Source of the DNA: Anaerolineales bacterium
Lineage (GTDB): Bacteria > Chloroflexota > Anaerolineae > JAAEKA01
Length of the DNA stretch: 64,000 bases
Direction: 5' to 3'
Assembly: GCA_020634615.1 (NCBI GenBank)
Contig: JACKBI010000017.1
Coordinates: 62,001 to 126,000 of the forward strand
The position numbers and the translations under genes are program-made. The notes below the pieces were generated by a model that was given only the letters and a program-made list of their open reading frames with translations, did no database searches and had not been told where the DNA came from. Positions 1-7,474 of this stretch are shown here, one piece after another; within the stretch, counting starts at the first letter, position 1, and the number at the start of each line of letters is the position of its first letter.

Positions 1-1
1 T

Positions 2-130
2 GGCCGGCATTTGATGGCCGGCAGTCCCTGCAACGGCTGGGATCATTGGTATTTTGCAGCGGACGGCGGCCAGTTGCGGCCAATCGACGACCTACGCCAA
101 GTGGTTCGCAGTCGCCTGCAAAATGAGTAA
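2..130 (+). CDS. C-terminal tail of a probable site-specific DNA methyltransferase (partial)
   Basis: An open frame enters from the left edge and stops at TAA 128-130. The 42 visible residues include GSPCNGWDHWYFAADGG followed by LRPIDDLRQ. This pattern (CNGW..W.F/Y, then a short acidic turn and a P/S-I-D-x-L-R helix) is what I associate with the C-terminal end of bacterial N4/N6 DNA methyltransferases carrying a RAMA-like tail. The catalytic part lies outside the window, so the call rests on the tail alone. The other two plus frames contain early stops or give low-complexity Arg/Pro translations. Alternative: an unrelated protein with a similar tail. Confidence 0.45.
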   Translation, partial: GRHLMAGSPCNGWDHWYFAADGGQLRPIDDLRQVVRSRLQNE

Positions 131-168
131 CGCCCCACATTACAAAGTTAGCACAGTAGAGAGGACCC

Positions 169-609
169 ATGGCAAAAGAACTCGTTACCACCATCGATAT
201 CGCCGCGCCGGCCAGCGCCGTCTGGGCGATCCTGACCGACTTCGACAGCTTCTCCGACTGGAACCCCTTCGTGCGATTGATCCGCGGTGAATTGCGCGAG
301 GGCGCGGAATTGGAGGTCATGCTGGACACACCTAACCGCAATCCCATGACCTTCAAGCCGAAGCTGGTCAAGCTGACACCGGAGCGCGAGCTGAGCTGGC
401 TGGGCAAGCTGTGGGGCATCCCCGGGCTGTTCACCGGCGAGCACCGTTTCGAAATCCAGCCCACCGGCGACGCATCGGTGCGTTTCGTGCAATCCGAGCA
501 CTTCACCGGGCTCTTCCCTCCGTTCATCTGGAACGGCATGGCCGATGACACACGCGACGGCTTTGAAACGATGAACGAGGCGCTCAAGCGGTTGGCGGAG
601 CAGGGCTAG
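169..609 (+). CDS. SRPBCC (START/Bet v1-like) domain protein
   Basis: A protein of 146 residues that is a single SRPBCC helix-grip domain. The N-terminal strand TTIDIAAPASAVWAILTDF is the classic start of the polyketide-cyclase/AHSA1-like branch, and SDWNPF..I follows as in many of these proteins. The C-terminal helix (DDTRDGFETMNEALKRLAEQ) closes the hydrophobic pocket. Such domains bind lipids or other hydrophobic ligands; the ligand cannot be deduced. The ATG at 169 follows GAGAGGACC, a usable ribosome binding site. The next gene starts 8 bp after the stop, so the two are probably co-transcribed. The start is confident; the function is known only at fold level. Confidence 0.85.
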   Translation: MAKELVTTIDIAAPASAVWAILTDFDSFSDWNPFVRLIRGELREGAELEVMLDTPNRNPMTFKPKLVKLTPERELSWLGKLWGIPGLFTGEHRFEIQPTGDASVRFVQSEHFTGLFPPFIWNGMADDTRDGFETMNEALKRLAEQG

Positions 610-617
610 ACATCGCG

Positions 618-1310
618 ATGGATGCTGCCGCTCAGCCGCGGGTTCTCGCGCTGATTCCCGCCTACAACGAATCGGCGCGCATCGCACCGGTGATCGCAAG
701 CGCGCTGCGCCAGTTGCCCGTGCTGGTGGTGGACGACGGCTCGAAGGACGACACGGCCGCGCTTGCTGAAACGGCCGGAGCAACCGTCCTGCGCCAGGTT
801 CCCAACCAGGGTAAGGGCGCTGCGCTGCGGGCCGGCATGACCTGGGCGTTAGCGCACGGCTTCGACGCGGTAATCACCCTGGACGCCGACGGACAGCACG
901 ACCCGGCGGAGATACCGGCGTTCCTGGCGTGTTACGCCGAGACCGCCGCCGACCTGATCATCGGCGCGCGCGATTTTGGGCAGATGCCAGCGGTGCGGCG
1001 AGTTTCCAACACCGTCGGACGCTGGAGCTTCTCCTGGGCGCTGGGGCAACCGGTGCAGGACAACCAGTCCGGCTATCGCCTGCTCAGCCGGCGAATGATG
1101 GAAGCCGTGCTTGGCAGCAGCGAGCACGGCTTCGAGTTCGAGGTTGAGATGATCGTGACCTGTGTGCAGCTTGGCTACGCGTTAGGGTGGGTACCGATTC
1201 GCACGATCTACGCCGGCGAAACCAGCCATATCGACCCGTGGACGCATGCCAGCAACTGGGTGCGGCTGGTGCGCCAGACGCGGCAGAAGATGCGTGCTGG
1301 GTCGGCGTAA
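618..1310 (+). CDS. family 2 glycosyltransferase (dolichyl-phosphate mannose synthase-like)
   Basis: A protein of 230 residues with a GT-A fold. Visible motifs are LIPAYNESARIAPVI near residue 12 (nucleotide-binding strand), VVDDGSKDDTA (residues about 36-46), and TLDADGQHDPAEIP near residue 87, whose DAD/HD acidic cluster binds metal and sugar nucleotide. The later NQSGYRLLSRR and FEFEVEM segments are typical of the DPM1/DPG-synthase-like subgroup. There is no C-terminal membrane region, so it is a soluble or peripheral enzyme that probably transfers a sugar from UDP- or GDP-sugar to a lipid phosphate or other acceptor. It lies 8 bp after the SRPBCC gene, in convergent orientation to aroE. 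Confidence 0.88.
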   Translation: MDAAAQPRVLALIPAYNESARIAPVIASALRQLPVLVVDDGSKDDTAALAETAGATVLRQVPNQGKGAALRAGMTWALAHGFDAVITLDADGQHDPAEIPAFLACYAETAADLIIGARDFGQMPAVRRVSNTVGRWSFSWALGQPVQDNQSGYRLLSRRMMEAVLGSSEHGFEFEVEMIVTCVQLGYALGWVPIRTIYAGETSHIDPWTHASNWVRLVRQTRQKMRAGSA

Positions 1311-1321
1311 AACGTGATGTG

Positions 1322-2266
1322 TCAACTACGCAACGCTGCAGCGGCGGCCGCCAGCATCACATCCATCGGCGGATTCAGGCCCGTCCACATCTCGAACGCG
1401 GCCGCGCCCTGTGCGACCAGCATCGCCAGCCCGCCTTGGGTCGCACAGCCGGCTGCGGCCGCCTGGCGCAGGAAGCGCGTTTCTTCAGGCCGGTAGACCA
1501 GGTCGTAGACCAGCGCGCCGGGCGGAAATGGCAGATCATCGGGCCAGGGGGACGCGTCCGCGTTGGGCCACATGCCGACGGGGGTGGTGTTGACGATGAG
1601 GTCGAATGGGAAATGGGAAATGGGAAATGGCGAATTGGTGAATTGGTGAATTGTCAATGCGGGGGCGAGCGCAGCAACATGGTGGGCCAGTTCGGCGGCG
1701 CGATCGGGGGTGCGATTCCAGATGGCAAGCTGGCTGACGCCGCGCATCGCCAGCGCATAGGCCACCGCGCGCGCCGACCCGCCCGCGCCCAGCAGCAGCG
1801 CTGACTTGCCCGCCAGCTCGAACCCGCGAGCCTCCAACGGGTGCAAGAACCCCAACCAGTCGGTGTTGTCGCCGCGCAAAACCGTAAAACGATTTCCCAA
1901 ATCGTTGCTGGCGGCCTCAGCAGACAACGATTTGGAAAATCGTTCTACGATGACCGTGTTGACTGCGCCGATAGCACGCGCGGCGTCGCTGAGGTCGTCC
2001 ATCAGCGGCATGACCGCCTGTTTATGGGGGATCGTCACGTTGACGCCGCGGTAGCCGCGCATGGGCAGGCTGTGCACCAGCGCCGCGACCTCCTCCGGCG
2101 CCACCGGCAGCGCGTCGTAGCGCCCCTCCAGCCCCAGCGCCGCGAACGCCGCGTTGTGCATCGCCGGGCTGACGCTGTGTCCCAGCGGCCAGCCGATGAG
2201 GCCCGTTTGAAACGGCATCGCAGATGTATCTAACGTCACATCAAACCCAGCGTGTGTTTCAGTCAT
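1322..2266 (-). CDS. aroE: shikimate dehydrogenase, with two repeat-derived inserts
   Basis: Reduces 3-dehydroshikimate to shikimate with NADPH. The 314 residues (family usually 270-290) carry GWPLGHSVSPAMHNAAF (shikimate site), NVTIPHK with the catalytic lysine, GAVNT, NTDW, the Rossmann loop LLGAGGSARAVAYAL, the NRTPDRAAEL cofactor strap and the C-terminal DLVYRPEETRFL...GLAMLVAQGAAAF block. The extra length is explained by two in-frame inserts made of short genomic repeats: about 20 residues between GAVNTV and GDNTDW (an inverted repeat at 1870-1945) and about 11 residues (TNSPFPISHFP) before DLIVNTTP (a tandem GGGAAAT tract at 1604-1660). Both fall at surface-loop positions between conserved motifs. 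Last gene of the aromatic operon. Confidence 0.93.
   Translation of the reverse strand: MTETHAGFDVTLDTSAMPFQTGLIGWPLGHSVSPAMHNAAFAALGLEGRYDALPVAPEEVAALVHSLPMRGYRGVNVTIPHKQAVMPLMDDLSDAARAIGAVNTVIVERFSKSLSAEAASNDLGNRFTVLRGDNTDWLGFLHPLEARGFELAGKSALLLGAGGSARAVAYALAMRGVSQLAIWNRTPDRAAELAHHVAALAPALTIHQFTNSPFPISHFPFDLIVNTTPVGMWPNADASPWPDDLPFPPGALVYDLVYRPEETRFLRQAAAAGCATQGGLAMLVAQGAAAFEMWTGLNPPMDVMLAAAAAALRS
1604..1660. repeat. short tandem repeats inserted in aroE
   Basis: About three copies of GGGAAAT are followed by about three copies of GAATTGGT/GAATTGTC-like units. The reading frame of aroE stays open across the tract and gives the non-conserved peptide TNSPFPISHFP. Very similar GAATTGGTGAA words recur at the start of tyrA near 5041-5070, so this belongs to a dispersed repeat family. 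Confidence 0.6.
1870..1945. repeat. palindromic repeat inserted in aroE
   Basis: Two arms of about 24 bases, each containing ACGATTT..CAAATCGT-type palindromic words, form a near-perfect inverted repeat around GCTGGCGGCCTCAGC. It lies fully inside aroE without breaking the frame and encodes SKSLSAEAASNDLGNRF, which has no counterpart in ordinary shikimate dehydrogenases. Confidence 0.7.
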
Positions 2267-2305
2267 GCGTCCACTTTTGAAAGCACCAAAACGACAGTTC
2301 CTCGG

Positions 2306-2563
2306 CTATAGGTCGTGCTGGTTGGCTTCGTAGTCATCGTAGACGTCCATGTCCGGATTGTCCCAGTCCTCGGCAAAGGTGGTCAACCGTGCCCGCAGGT
2401 CAGCGGCCTCGTCGGGACCGATACCGCGTTCTCGCAGGGATACGACGCTTGACTCCAGGAAGGTCACGAGCACAGGCGTGGCATCGCGTACGCCGTAGGG
2501 AAAGGTTGCCAATTCGATTTTACCCTCGCGATAGATGCCTTCGTATGTCCTCAATGCGTTCAT
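2306..2563 (-). CDS. small antitoxin-like protein
   Basis: An 85-residue protein beginning NALRTYEGIYREGKIELATFP, a pattern typical of the small DUF104/AF2212-like antitoxin-type proteins (Y-x-G-x-Y-x-x-G-x-I-E-L). The C-terminal half is acidic (TTFAEDWDNPDMDVYDDY), as in many antitoxins. I chose the ATG at 2563 because AGGAGGAATAACT stands directly in front of it; the longer frame upstream lacks such a site. No PIN or other toxin gene is adjacent, so it may be an orphan antitoxin. It sits between aroA and aroE in the aromatic operon. Confidence 0.65.
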   Translation of the reverse strand: MNALRTYEGIYREGKIELATFPYGVRDATPVLVTFLESSVVSLRERGIGPDEAADLRARLTTFAEDWDNPDMDVYDDYEANQHDL

Positions 2564-2656
2564 AGTTATTCCTCCTGATGTTGGCCGCATCATACCACGC
2601 TGAAAGTGCCAAGACAAGCGGTTTGCAGAAGGGCTGTTGCCAGCTTCCGCATTGGA

Positions 2657-4024
2657 TCATTCATTCTCAGTTAGCTCCGCACCCAAAGACCGCAGCATCC
2701 GCTCGAAACCGGGGAAGCTGTCGGCGATACAAGCTGTGTCTTCGACCAGGACGGGGCCGGCGGCGGCCAGACCGGCGACGGTCAGCGCCATCGCCAGACG
2801 ATGGTCGCCGTGACTGCTGACGGGGGCGCTGTGCAGCTCGGTTGGTCCTTCGATGACAAAGCCGTCGGGGCGTTCTTCGATCCGTGCGCCCAGAGTGCGC
2901 AACTCCGCCACCACGGTCGCGATACGGTCGGTCTCCTTGACGCGCAGCTCGGCGGCGTCCCGCACCACTGTGCGGCCGCGGGCCTGGGTGGCCAGCACGG
3001 CGATCACGGGGAATTCATCGATGGCGCGCGGAATCAGGTCGCCGCCGATTTCCACACCATGTAGGGGCGGTAGGGGCGGGGTAACCCCGCCCCTACGACT
3101 CGCCGCGTCCCCACGACTCGCCGAGCCCATCCCGGTGACGATGATGTCGGCGACCGGTTCGCCGGCTTCCTCGCGCAGGTTTTCGATACGCAGGTCGGCG
3201 CCCATGGCTTGCAGGATGTCGAGAATACCCGTGCGCGTCGGGTTGACGCCCACGCCTTCCAGCGTGATGTGGCCGCCCGGCGCCAACAGTCCTGCGGCCA
3301 GCACAAAAGCAGCTGAAGAAATGTCACCCGGCACGGTCAGATCCAGCGGCAGTAGCGGACGCCTGGGACGCTCGCTGGCGATGACCTGCCCCAGCTTGCC
3401 CACCTGTGCGCCCATCGCGGTCAACATCCGCTCCGTGTGGTCACGCGTCGGTGCAGGCTCACGCACGATGGCCAAGCCGTTGCTGTAGAGGCCCGCCAGC
3501 AGGATGGCCGACTTGACCTGCGCGCTGGCCACCGGCAGGGTGTAGTCGATGCCACCCAGCGCGTTGCCGCGGATCGCCAGCGGCGCCAGCCGGCCGTCCT
3601 GTCGGCCGTGGATGGTGGCGCCCATCTGGCGCAGCGGCTCAACAATGCGCGCCATGGGCCGACGGGTCAACTGGCTGCTGCCGTCGAGAATGCTGAAGAA
3701 ACTCTGGCCCGCCAACAGACCGGCCATCAGGCGCAGGGTGGTGCCGGAGTTGACACAGTCCAGCGCCGCGACCGGTTCCTGCCAGCCATGCAGACCGACG
3801 CCGTCTATGCGCAGCTCAGTTGACGACGGCTGATCGATCGTCACGCCCAGCGCGCGCAGCACACCCAGAGTCGCCAGGCAATCGCCGCCGGGCAGGAAGT
3901 TGCGCACGCGGCTCTCGCCCTCGGCCAGCGAGGCAAACATGGCGGCGCGGTGGGAGATCGACTTGTCGCCGGGGACGCGCGCGGTTCCGAACAGTTCTTT
4001 GGCGGGGTGGATGGTTAGGTTCAT
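2657..4024 (-). CDS. aroA: 3-phosphoshikimate 1-carboxyvinyltransferase (EPSP synthase)
   Basis: Joins phosphoenolpyruvate to shikimate-3-phosphate. The 455 residues (usual 425-440) contain GDKSISHRAAMFASLAEGES near residue 19, NSGTTLRLMAGLLAG near 92, VASAQVKSAILLAGL, the PEP/phosphate loop with KETDRIATV near 365 and HGDHRLAMAL near 400. The excess length comes from an in-frame insert of about 22 residues (GSASRGDAASRRGGVTPPLPP) between VTGM and LHGVEIGGDLIPR, encoded by a G/C palindrome at 3056-3128. The catalytic blocks on both sides are intact, so the enzyme is probably active. A REP-like palindrome separates it from the upstream tyrA. No strong ribosome binding site is visible before ATG 4024. 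Confidence 0.94.
   Translation of the reverse strand: MNLTIHPAKELFGTARVPGDKSISHRAAMFASLAEGESRVRNFLPGGDCLATLGVLRALGVTIDQPSSTELRIDGVGLHGWQEPVAALDCVNSGTTLRLMAGLLAGQSFFSILDGSSQLTRRPMARIVEPLRQMGATIHGRQDGRLAPLAIRGNALGGIDYTLPVASAQVKSAILLAGLYSNGLAIVREPAPTRDHTERMLTAMGAQVGKLGQVIASERPRRPLLPLDLTVPGDISSAAFVLAAGLLAPGGHITLEGVGVNPTRTGILDILQAMGADLRIENLREEAGEPVADIIVTGMGSASRGDAASRRGGVTPPLPPLHGVEIGGDLIPRAIDEFPVIAVLATQARGRTVVRDAAELRVKETDRIATVVAELRTLGARIEERPDGFVIEGPTELHSAPVSSHGDHRLAMALTVAGLAAAGPVLVEDTACIADSFPGFERMLRSLGAELTENE
3056..3128. repeat. GC-rich palindromic repeat inserted in aroA
   Basis: The sequence carries a GTAGGGGCG duplication, the palindrome GGGGCGGGGTAACCCCGCCC and then two CGACTCGCCG copies. It lies in frame within aroA and accounts for the non-conserved peptide there. 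I recall similar GGGGTAACCCC elements as dispersed intergenic palindromes in Chloroflexota and other genomes; that is memory, not a search. Confidence 0.7.
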
Positions 4025-4070
4025 GGGGATAGCGGCTCGTATTGCGTGTTGCTGGACATGAAGCGGAACC

Positions 4071-4105
4071 AGGTGACAGTCACTTTCGGAAAGTGACTGT
4101 CACCT
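4071..4105. repeat. near-perfect 35-bp palindrome between tyrA and aroA
   Basis: Two 17-base arms (4071-4087, starting AGGTGACAGTCAC, and 4089-4105, ending GTGACTGTCACCT) match perfectly around one base. It begins 14 bp after the tyrA stop codon. A second, looser copy with the same arm words lies at 9119-9186, also just after a stop codon, so this is a dispersed 3'-end element. It could stabilise mRNA ends or cause partial termination; there is no U-tract. Confidence 0.75.
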
Positions 4106-4118
4106 TAGGGGCGCGTGT

Positions 4119-5063
4119 TCAGCTTCCGTATTGGTCGAGGAACGCCTGGCGCTGTGTTTGGATGCGGGCAAGTTCGGCTTGCAGCGCGGCGCTGTCGTCG
4201 CCGGCGACGAGGCTGGCCATCAGGTCAAGTTGCTCGCGCAGGCGGTCGATGTGTTCGAGGACGGCAGCGCGGTTGCTGTGCAGGATGTCGGCCATCATGA
4301 CCGGATCGCTGCCGGCCAGCCGGGTGGTGGATCGGAAACCGCTGGCTGCCAGTTGCCAAGCGACCGGGTCGCCGCTTGCCAGGTCAGCGGCAGCGGCGAA
4401 AACCGCGACCGACGCCAGGTAGGGCGCGTGACTGATCGCGGCAGTCAGGCGGTCATGGTGCTGCGGATCAAGAGGCAGCGGATACGCGCCCACGGTCTCG
4501 GCCAGTTCTGCCACCAGTGACGTCGCCCACGGCTCGGTACGCGGCAGCGGGCAGAGGATGAATGGCGCGTCGCGGTACAGCGTCCCTTCAGCCACGTCCA
4601 ATCCCGAGGTTTCCTTGCCGCACATGGGATGTGCGCCGACCGGCTGCACGCTGGCCGGCAGCCGCGCCATGGCGTCGCAGATGGCCGCTTTGGTGCTGCC
4701 CATGTCGGTGAGGACGACGCCGTCGCGCAAAGCGCCTTGCCCGGCCAGCACGCCGATCTGGTCGATCTGGCGCAGAATGACACTCACCGGCGTCGCGAGG
4801 ACAATCAGGTCCGCGTTGCCGGCCGCGCTGAGATCGGATGCGCCGGCGTCGATCGCGCCGATGGCGAGGGCCTGTTCGACCGTCTCGGCGCGGCGGGCGA
4901 TCCCGACGACACACGCTGCCTTGCCGCGCAATGCCAGCCCCAGCGATCCACCCATCAGCCCCAGACCGGCGATGGCGACAGTGCAATCGGCAAGCGATTT
5001 GGTGGGGGCCGGGGACTGGAGGCTGGGATCGGATAGCCGGTTTGCCAATTTACCGTTCACCAA
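4119..5063 (-). CDS. tyrA: prephenate dehydrogenase
   Basis: Oxidatively decarboxylates prephenate to 4-hydroxyphenylpyruvate in tyrosine synthesis. The 314 residues show the NAD-binding loop VAIAGLGLMGGSLGLAL from about residue 28, DMGSTK, GAHPMCGKETSGLDVA with the conserved prephenate-site histidine, and HDRLTAAISHAPYLAS. The family start is uncertain. The outermost start is TTG 5063, followed by GTG 5060, and the first 23 residues (VNGKLANRLSDPSLQSPAPT) are not conserved. They are encoded by a GAATTGGTGAA-type repeat like that in aroE, so a repeat appears to have replaced the original start region. No ACT domain is present. It begins 11 bp after the DAHP synthase stop. Confidence 0.92.
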   Translation of the reverse strand: MVNGKLANRLSDPSLQSPAPTKSLADCTVAIAGLGLMGGSLGLALRGKAACVVGIARRAETVEQALAIGAIDAGASDLSAAGNADLIVLATPVSVILRQIDQIGVLAGQGALRDGVVLTDMGSTKAAICDAMARLPASVQPVGAHPMCGKETSGLDVAEGTLYRDAPFILCPLPRTEPWATSLVAELAETVGAYPLPLDPQHHDRLTAAISHAPYLASVAVFAAAADLASGDPVAWQLAASGFRSTTRLAGSDPVMMADILHSNRAAVLEHIDRLREQLDLMASLVAGDDSAALQAELARIQTQRQAFLDQYGS

Positions 5064-5074
5064 TTCTCGATTTG

Positions 5075-6088
5075 TCAGACCGTCCGCCCAACCGCTTCGG
5101 CGATGAGACGGGTCTCGCGGACGAGTTGGGCGAAGCGTTCCGGTTTGAGACTCTGTGCGCCGTCTGAAAGGGCGTGTTCGGGGTCGTGATGCACCTCGAT
5201 GATCAAACCATCCGCGCCGGCGGCTACCAATGCCCTGGCGACCGGGGCCACCAGCGGCCAGCGACCGGTGCCATGGCTGGGATCGCCGATGACAGGCAGG
5301 TGTGTCAGATGCTTCAGGGCGGGGATGGCGTTGATGTCGGTGGTGTTGCGGGTGTAGGTCTCAAAGGTGCGGATGCCGCGCTCGCACAGCATAACGTTGT
5401 AGTTGCCGGCCGACAGAATGTACTCAGCCGACATCAGCAGTTCCTCGATGGTGCTCATCATGCCGCGTTTGAGCAATACGGGGCGGCTCGACTTGCCGAC
5501 CGCCAGCAGCAGCGCGTAGTTCTGCATGTTGCGCGCGCCGATCTGCAGGACGTCGGCGTATTCAGACACCAGATCGACCTTGTCAGGAGCCATCACCTCG
5601 GTGACGATGGCCAGACCGGTCTGCTCGCGCGCTTCCGCCAGAATCTCCAGACCCTCGACGCCCATGCCCTGGAACGAGTAGGGCGAGGAACGCGGCTTGT
5701 ACGCGCCGCCGCGCAGCATGGTTGCACCGGCCTCCTTGACCGCGTGCGCTATCTCCAGCAGCTGGCTGCGGCTCTCGACGCTGCACGGCCCAGCCATCAT
5801 CGCCAACTCTTGGCCGCCGATCTTCGTCGTGCCGACGTCAACAACGGTGGTCTCCCGTCGCCACTCGCGGCTGGCCAGTTTGTAGGGCGGCAGGATGGAG
5901 ATCGTCTTTTCCACGCCATCCATCACTTCGAACGTGGCCGACTCCAGCGGGCGCTCGTCGCCGATGACGCCGATGATGGTGCGTTCGGTGCCCTCGCTCA
6001 GATGCGCCGCGTAGCCCAGCTCATCGATGCGGCGGGTGACGTGTTTTATCTCGGCAGGTGATGCGCCGGCTTTCATGACTATGATCAT
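5075..6088 (-). CDS. aroF: 3-deoxy-7-phosphoheptulonate (DAHP) synthase, first paralogue
   Basis: Condenses phosphoenolpyruvate and erythrose-4-phosphate, the first step of the shikimate pathway. The 337 residues are of the Thermotoga/Bacillus type: an N-terminal ferredoxin-like regulatory domain (residues 1-70, [14 protein letters not shown]...) followed by the TIM barrel with [70 protein letters not shown] and GDPSHGTGR. The N-terminal domain binds Tyr or Phe in the characterised enzymes. ATG 6088 is preceded by GAGG. A second paralogue lies directly upstream. Confidence 0.95.
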   Translation of the reverse strand: MIIVMKAGASPAEIKHVTRRIDELGYAAHLSEGTERTIIGVIGDERPLESATFEVMDGVEKTISILPPYKLASREWRRETTVVDVGTTKIGGQELAMMAGPCSVESRSQLLEIAHAVKEAGATMLRGGAYKPRSSPYSFQGMGVEGLEILAEAREQTGLAIVTEVMAPDKVDLVSEYADVLQIGARNMQNYALLLAVGKSSRPVLLKRGMMSTIEELLMSAEYILSAGNYNVMLCERGIRTFETYTRNTTDINAIPALKHLTHLPVIGDPSHGTGRWPLVAPVARALVAAGADGLIIEVHHDPEHALSDGAQSLKPERFAQLVRETRLIAEAVGRTV

Positions 6089-6155
6089 AGCATAACCTCG
6101 TGGAATTGTCCGTGAAATTTTACATCAAGTGAAAGGGATTGACGGTATTTGGGGG

Positions 6156-6293
6156 CGTGAAACGTGAAACGTGAAACGTGTTGCGGATTGCGGATCACTT
6201 CTTCTGCCGTGACTACCAACCCGTCATTCCCGCCTCCGCGGGAATCCACTCTTAGCCAGCGCTGGATTCCCGCCTCCGCGGGAATGACGGGTT
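6156..6293. repeat. intergenic repeats between the two DAHP synthase genes
   Basis: First come more than three copies of the 7-mer CGTGAAA (6156-6180). Then follows a long inverted repeat: arm 6218-6249 begins AACCCGTCATTCCCGC, arm 6263-6293 ends GGGAATGACGGGTT, around CTCTTAGCCAGCG. This is the familiar dispersed CCCGTCATTCCCGC palindrome type. It lies between co-directional genes and could form a large mRNA hairpin within the operon. Confidence 0.75.
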
Positions 6294-6331
6294 AACAGAT
6301 TCGATACGCAATGCGCAACATGAACTATCAT

Positions 6332-7345
6332 TCACAGTTCGCGTCCTAACGCCTGCGCCAGCGGTTTCAGGTCGCGCATCAACTGGGCGAAACGCTCCGG
6401 TTTGAGGCTTTGCGGGCCATCCGAAATCGCAACTTCCGGTTTGGGGTGCACTTCGATGATGAGACCGTCCGCGCCGCAGGCAACCGCAGCCTTGGCCATC
6501 GGCGCCACCAGATCCCAGCGGCCGGTGCCGTGGCTGGGGTCGCCGATGACCGGTAGATGGCTGAGCTGCTTGAGCAGCGGCACGGCGTTGAGATCAAACG
6601 TGTTGCGTGTCATCGGTTCGAAGGTGCGAATGCCACGCTCGCAAAGCATGACGCGGTAGTTGCCGTTGGACATGATGTACTCGGCCGACATCAGCAGTTC
6701 CTGGATGGTACTCATCATGCCGCGCTTGAGCAGAACCGGCCGCTGGGTGCGTCCGACTGCATTGAGCAGGCCATAGTTCTGCATGTTGCGCGCGCCGATT
6801 TGCAAGATATCGGCGTACTGGCTGACCATAGGCACCGCATCGGGCGTCATCACCTCGGTGATGATCTTGAGGCCGGTGGCCTCGCGCGCTTCGGCCAGCA
6901 GTTCCAACCCTTTGAGGCCCATGCCCTGGAAGGAATAGGGCGAGGTGCGCGGCTTGAACGCACCGCCGCGCAAAATGCGTGCACCGGCCTCCTTGACCGC
7001 GTGGGCGGTCTCGAGCATCTGAGTACGGTCCTCGACGCTGCACGGACCGGCCATGACCACCAGCTTGCTGCCGCCGATGACAGTGCCGTTAAGGGCGATC
7101 TGGGTGTCTTCGGGCATGGTCTGCCGGCTGGCCAGCTTGAACTGATGGCCGATGCGGGTGACGGTCTCGACGCCCGGCAACTGCAAAAACATCTCAGGTT
7201 CCACGTTGACTGCTTCACCAACTACGGCGATCACGGTGTGCATCTCGCCGTAGATCGGGTGTGGCGTGAGGTCAAGTTCTTCGACCCGGGCAATGAGTGA
7301 CCCGATCTCGGCGGCCGTGGCTCCTTTTTTCATAACGACGATCAT
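6332..7345 (-). CDS. aroF: 3-deoxy-7-phosphoheptulonate (DAHP) synthase, second paralogue
   Basis: Same length (337 residues) and architecture as the neighbouring copy: a ferredoxin-like domain ([17 protein letters not shown]...) and a barrel with [66 protein letters not shown] and GDPSHGTGR. All catalytic blocks are conserved. The N-terminal domains have diverged much more than the barrels, which fits two isoenzymes with different feedback inhibitors; this is inference. ATG 7345 follows AGGTAG. It is separated from pheA upstream by 129 bp with no gene. Confidence 0.95.
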   Translation of the reverse strand: MIVVMKKGATAAEIGSLIARVEELDLTPHPIYGEMHTVIAVVGEAVNVEPEMFLQLPGVETVTRIGHQFKLASRQTMPEDTQIALNGTVIGGSKLVVMAGPCSVEDRTQMLETAHAVKEAGARILRGGAFKPRTSPYSFQGMGLKGLELLAEAREATGLKIITEVMTPDAVPMVSQYADILQIGARNMQNYGLLNAVGRTQRPVLLKRGMMSTIQELLMSAEYIMSNGNYRVMLCERGIRTFEPMTRNTFDLNAVPLLKQLSHLPVIGDPSHGTGRWDLVAPMAKAAVACGADGLIIEVHPKPEVAISDGPQSLKPERFAQLMRDLKPLAQALGREL

Positions 7346-7474
7346 GATACTACCTGCCTTGTTCTGGTGAGTTGCCCCTGCGTTGGGCCTCGCGGCAAAG
7401 TTGGATGAATACTATCGTCGGCACGGTCGGCCCCTCCGGGGTGCAAGCTAAGACCGGCCGAAGCGACACTCCTA

